Origin: an uncultured Thermomicrobiales bacterium | Lineage (GTDB): Bacteria > Chloroflexota > Chloroflexia > Thermomicrobiales > UBA6265 | NCBI GenBank assembly: GCA_902806395.1 | Contig: CADCWH010000037.1 | Coordinates: 1-8,945 of the forward strand | DNA: 8,945 nt | Reading direction: 5' to 3' | In this document: positions 7,150 to 8,945 of the stretch, piece by piece | Position numbering within the stretch: position 1 is the stretch's first letter | Layout: the number at the start of each line of letters is the position of its first letter | The notes under the pieces: generated by a model | The model's input: only the letters and a program-made list of their open reading frames with translations | The model's database searches: none | What the model was told of the DNA's origin: nothing | Made by a program: the position numbers and the translations under genes

Positions 7150-8190
7150 TCAGCGGCGGTCGAGAGAGCGCCGCTCGACGTCCTCCATGGCGATCCGGAT
7201 CTCAACCGTCAGAGCATCGACTGCCGGCATCGACTCGAAGGGGTGGAGCAGGGCGTAGCCACGGACTGAGCCGGACGGGGCCGCCCGGTCGGCGATGTGG
7301 CCCCGGATCTCGACCGCGCCGCCATCGGCGAGGCGGACCATCACGCCGCGTGGCGCCGGGTCGTCGCCCGACTGCCACACGATCCCGACCGCGAACCGGG
7401 TGGCCGGGAGGCCGCCCTGCACGGCAACGCGGACCGGGGGTGGCCAACCACTCGCGGCGCGGCGAGCGGCCTCATGGGCGACGTTTGCCTCCGGTGACGG
7501 GGCGGTGAAGGGCCGCTCCGGGCGCTGGACACCGCCCATGAAGGTGCGCTGGGTGCCCGTAGGAGCACCGGTCAGGCTCGCGACCCGGGCCTGGACGCCG
7601 GGGTTCCGAAAGGCCCAAAGCCCGCCCAGCAGCAATCCCAGGTGGAAGAGGAAGATCACCCCCGAGACCGCCGGAACCCCGCCCCGGTAGATCTGGCTCC
7701 AATCGCCACCCAGGCCGGTGGCAACGTCGAGCAACGGATAGAACACCGCCGCATTGATGATCGAGAGCGCGGCGAATTGGGTCAGGAGCTCGTTGTAGCT
7801 CGGCCGGAGCGGAGGACGGCGCAGGAAGACGGTCGCCAGCGCGATCAGGCCCAACACGATGCTGACGAGCGGACCGGCCAACGCGACCAGGATGCGCTGG
7901 AGATCCGAGAACGGCCGTGGGTCGTAGCTGACGAAGCCGGCGAAGGCGTAGTAGCCCCAATCGACGATGTCACCGCCGAACCCCTTGACCGCCACCGCAT
8001 GCCCGAGTTCGTGGAGCGCGACCGAGATCGGCAGCAGGATGAAGAAGGCGGCCTGGTCGACGAGACCGCGGTCCTCGGCAGTGAAGTGGCGGTCAAAGGT
8101 CGTCCGCCACGAGCGGGCCAGGCGGGCGATCACCCGCACCCCGATCACGGCGTAGAACAAGCTCAGCAAGATGAACGGGCCGAAACTCAC
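7150..8190 (-). CDS. M50-type membrane zinc metalloprotease (site-2 protease-like) with unrecognised C-terminal domain
   Basis: The 346-residue protein is a predicted intramembrane zinc metallopeptidase. The N-terminal half has about five membrane segments (roughly 4-24, 47-70, 99-123, 137-157, 172-193). The second contains HELGH at 60-64, giving two zinc-ligand histidines and catalytic Glu61. AGP at 105-107 and N-x5-P-x2-D (Asn146 to Asp155, the likely third ligand) match the LDG-type motif of the M50 family. After a Pro/Ala/Arg-rich linker (about 197-235), residues 236-346 form a soluble, beta-strand-rich domain that I do not recognise; no PDZ or CBS signature is visible. The start is GTG 8190, with GAGG 5 nt upstream. 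Substrate is unknown: such proteases often cleave membrane-anchored anti-sigma factors or signal-peptide remnants, but no sigma or anti-sigma gene lies nearby. It converges on ugd with 16 bp between stops and appears monocistronic. Confidence 0.85.
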   Translation of the reverse strand: MSFGPFILLSLFYAVIGVRVIARLARSWRTTFDRHFTAEDRGLVDQAAFFILLPISVALHELGHAVAVKGFGGDIVDWGYYAFAGFVSYDPRPFSDLQRILVALAGPLVSIVLGLIALATVFLRRPPLRPSYNELLTQFAALSIINAAVFYPLLDVATGLGGDWSQIYRGGVPAVSGVIFLFHLGLLLGGLWAFRNPGVQARVASLTGAPTGTQRTFMGGVQRPERPFTAPSPEANVAHEAARRAASGWPPPVRVAVQGGLPATRFAVGIVWQSGDDPAPRGVMVRLADGGAVEIRGHIADRAAPSGSVRGYALLHPFESMPAVDALTVEIRIAMEDVERRSLDRR

Positions 8191-8236
8191 GGGAACCTCG
8201 TGGACAGCCGGTCAAGCCGAGGGGAACGGGTAGCAT
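8093..8236 (-). CDS. possible 47-codon leader ORF overlapping the M50 gene start
   Basis: An ATG at 8236 is preceded by a strong Shine-Dalgarno, GGAGG, only 4 nt away. The frame runs 47 codons to TGA at 8093-8095 and overlaps the first 98 bases of the M50 gene in another frame. The predicted peptide (starts MLPVPLGLTGC, then Arg-rich) matches nothing I know and its overlap portion is a frame shadow. It could be a regulatory uORF or a chance ribosome binding site; evidence is only the start-site quality. Confidence 0.2.
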   Translation of the reverse strand: MLPVPLGLTGCPRGSREFRPVHLAELVLRRDRGAGDRPPGPLVADDL

Positions 8237-8246
8237 CAATCCTCCA

Positions 8247-8264
8247 GAGGTGACGCGATACCTC
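8247..8264. promoter_or_regulatory. operator-like imperfect palindrome upstream of the M50 gene
   Basis: GAGGTGACGCGATACCTC has half sites GAGGT and ACCTC and a central CGCG, with 14 of 18 positions symmetric. It lies 57 bp before the M50 start. A 7-bp direct repeat, CCTCCAG (8241-8247 and 8261-8267), overlaps it with 20-bp spacing, about two helical turns. It may bind a dimeric regulator. Confidence 0.3.
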
Positions 8265-8265
8265 C

Positions 8266-8271
8266 AGGATA
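8266..8271 (-). promoter_or_regulatory. candidate -10 box for the M50 gene
   Basis: On the minus strand TATCCT matches 4 of 6 positions of a sigma70 -10. CTTTCA 15 nt upstream is only a weak -35. A start site near 8259 would fall inside the palindrome at 8247-8264, which would suit repression. This is a weak call in GC-rich sequence. Confidence 0.2.
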
Positions 8272-8278
8272 GTCTGAC

Positions 8279-8298
8279 GGGACATTTGAAAGCGTCCC
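8279..8298. repeat. small inverted repeat between the second MFS gene and the M50 gene
   Basis: GGGAC and GTCCC form a 5-bp stem, with partial pairing of TTT and AAA inside. It lies downstream of the stop of the second MFS gene, but no T-run follows on that strand, so it is at best a poor terminator. Confidence 0.2.
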
Positions 8299-8368
8299 CC
8301 GAGAACCGAACCGGGCCCACGGCTTTTGGAGCCAACGCCGGGCTCTTTACCCCACCCTGAGACCAATG

Positions 8369-8945
8369 TCAGTCGTCGCCGCCCTTGGCGAGGTCGGGAA
8401 CGGCCCCTCGCACGTTGCCGAGCGACCTGGCGGCAGAGGTGCCAGTGCGCTCGGCCCCTGGATAGGTCCGGCGGCCGGGCCGAGCACCGGCTGCTATCAG
8501 GACGATCGCTGCGAAGGCCGTCACGATGCCCCCGACCATCACCGAGGCCGTTGCGGAGAAGCGGTCGGCGATCCAGCCCGCGAGGAGTGCCCCGAACGGT
8601 GCGCTGCCGGCGAAGACGGTCATGTAGACACTCATCACGCGGCCCCGCAACGCGTCGATGGCCGCCGTCTGGACGGTGGTGTTGGCGAGGGCCATCGTGG
8701 TGGTCATGAAGAAGCCGACCGCCGCCAGCAACAGGCCACCCAGCAGGACGGGGGCACCCCCAGACCCGGCCAGGGCCAGGGAAACCTCGCCGAGACCCAG
8801 GGCCAGGGCGGCGCCAAGCATCAGCGCGCGGCGGGGTGTCTTCGCGCGCAGGACCAACGTGATCGCGCCGGCGAGCGAACCGATGCCCATCGCCGTCATG
8901 AGCAGCCCGAAGCCTCGCGGGCCGGTGGCGAAGACATCTTTGGCG
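8369..8945 (-). CDS. MFS transporter, C-terminal part (truncated by window edge)
   Basis: The frame is open to the end of the window, so only the last 192 or so residues are seen and the start lies beyond 8945. The visible part carries four or more hydrophobic segments. The start of the fragment, DVFATGPRGFGLLMTAMGIGSLAGA, and later NTTVQTAAIDALRGRVMS followed by GALLAGWIADRFSA are typical of the C-terminal half of MFS_3/EntS-like permeases (PF05977-type), a subfamily distinct from the MFS protein at 721-2007. The protein ends with a polar Arg/Gly-rich tail of about 35 residues (RPGRRTYPGAERTG onward). Substrate is unknown; the family includes siderophore, macrolide and other exporters. An internal ATG at 8899 is not the real start, because family sequence continues upstream of it. 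The stop is TGA at 8369-8371, 178 bp before the M50 gene, which is read in the same direction. Confidence 0.88.
   Translation of the reverse strand, partial: AKDVFATGPRGFGLLMTAMGIGSLAGAITLVLRAKTPRRALMLGAALALGLGEVSLALAGSGGAPVLLGGLLLAAVGFFMTTTMALANTTVQTAAIDALRGRVMSVYMTVFAGSAPFGALLAGWIADRFSATASVMVGGIVTAFAAIVLIAAGARPGRRTYPGAERTGTSAARSLGNVRGAVPDLAKGGDD

Noticed and set aside
8308..8345. GC-rich repeats (GGGCCC, GGCT/AGCC) as a terminator for the second MFS gene
   Set aside because: The stems are only 4-6 bp, do not nest into one hairpin, and no T-run follows on the minus strand.

Overview
The window is a GC-rich bacterial chromosomal segment dominated by sugar-nucleotide biosynthesis for surface polysaccharide. 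The strong GC bias at third codon positions, GTG starts and long spurious antisense frames fit a high-GC lineage such as Chloroflexota (Thermomicrobia-like), Actinomycetota or a GC-rich proteobacterium. I cannot choose between these from the sequence alone. There are no rRNA or tRNA genes, CRISPR arrays, transposases or phage genes.

Layout: positions 1 to about 720 carry no convincing intact gene. They hold a hydrophobic reading frame with an in-frame TGA, probably a decayed small membrane protein, followed by the leader of the first transporter. Next is a complete MdtH-like MFS drug/metabolite exporter on the + strand (to 2007). It converges on a four-gene minus-strand operon transcribed rfbD -> rfbB -> rfbA -> rfbC (5565 down to 2046), which encodes three of the enzymes that turn glucose-1-phosphate into dTDP-L-rhamnose plus the terminal reductase, so the pathway is complete. 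Divergent from it is ugd (5766-7133, +), UDP-glucose 6-dehydrogenase, which makes UDP-glucuronate. The 200-bp gap between rfbD and ugd holds a palindromic GGTATACC that could serve as a -10 element in both directions.

Downstream, ugd converges with only 16 bp to spare on a minus-strand M50-type membrane metalloprotease with an unrecognised C-terminal domain. Upstream of that gene is a 178-bp gap containing an imperfect palindrome and a small, well-placed out-of-frame start. The window ends in the 3' part of a second, unrelated MFS transporter on the minus strand.

Functionally, the rfb operon and ugd together supply dTDP-L-rhamnose and UDP-glucuronate, two activated sugars used for exopolysaccharide, cell-wall glycan or glycoprotein. 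No glycosyltransferase, flippase or polymerase lies in the window. I did not find a convincing novel multi-gene system here. The items most worth a second look are the M50 protease C-terminal domain with its regulatory region, and the shared rfbD/ugd promoter region.
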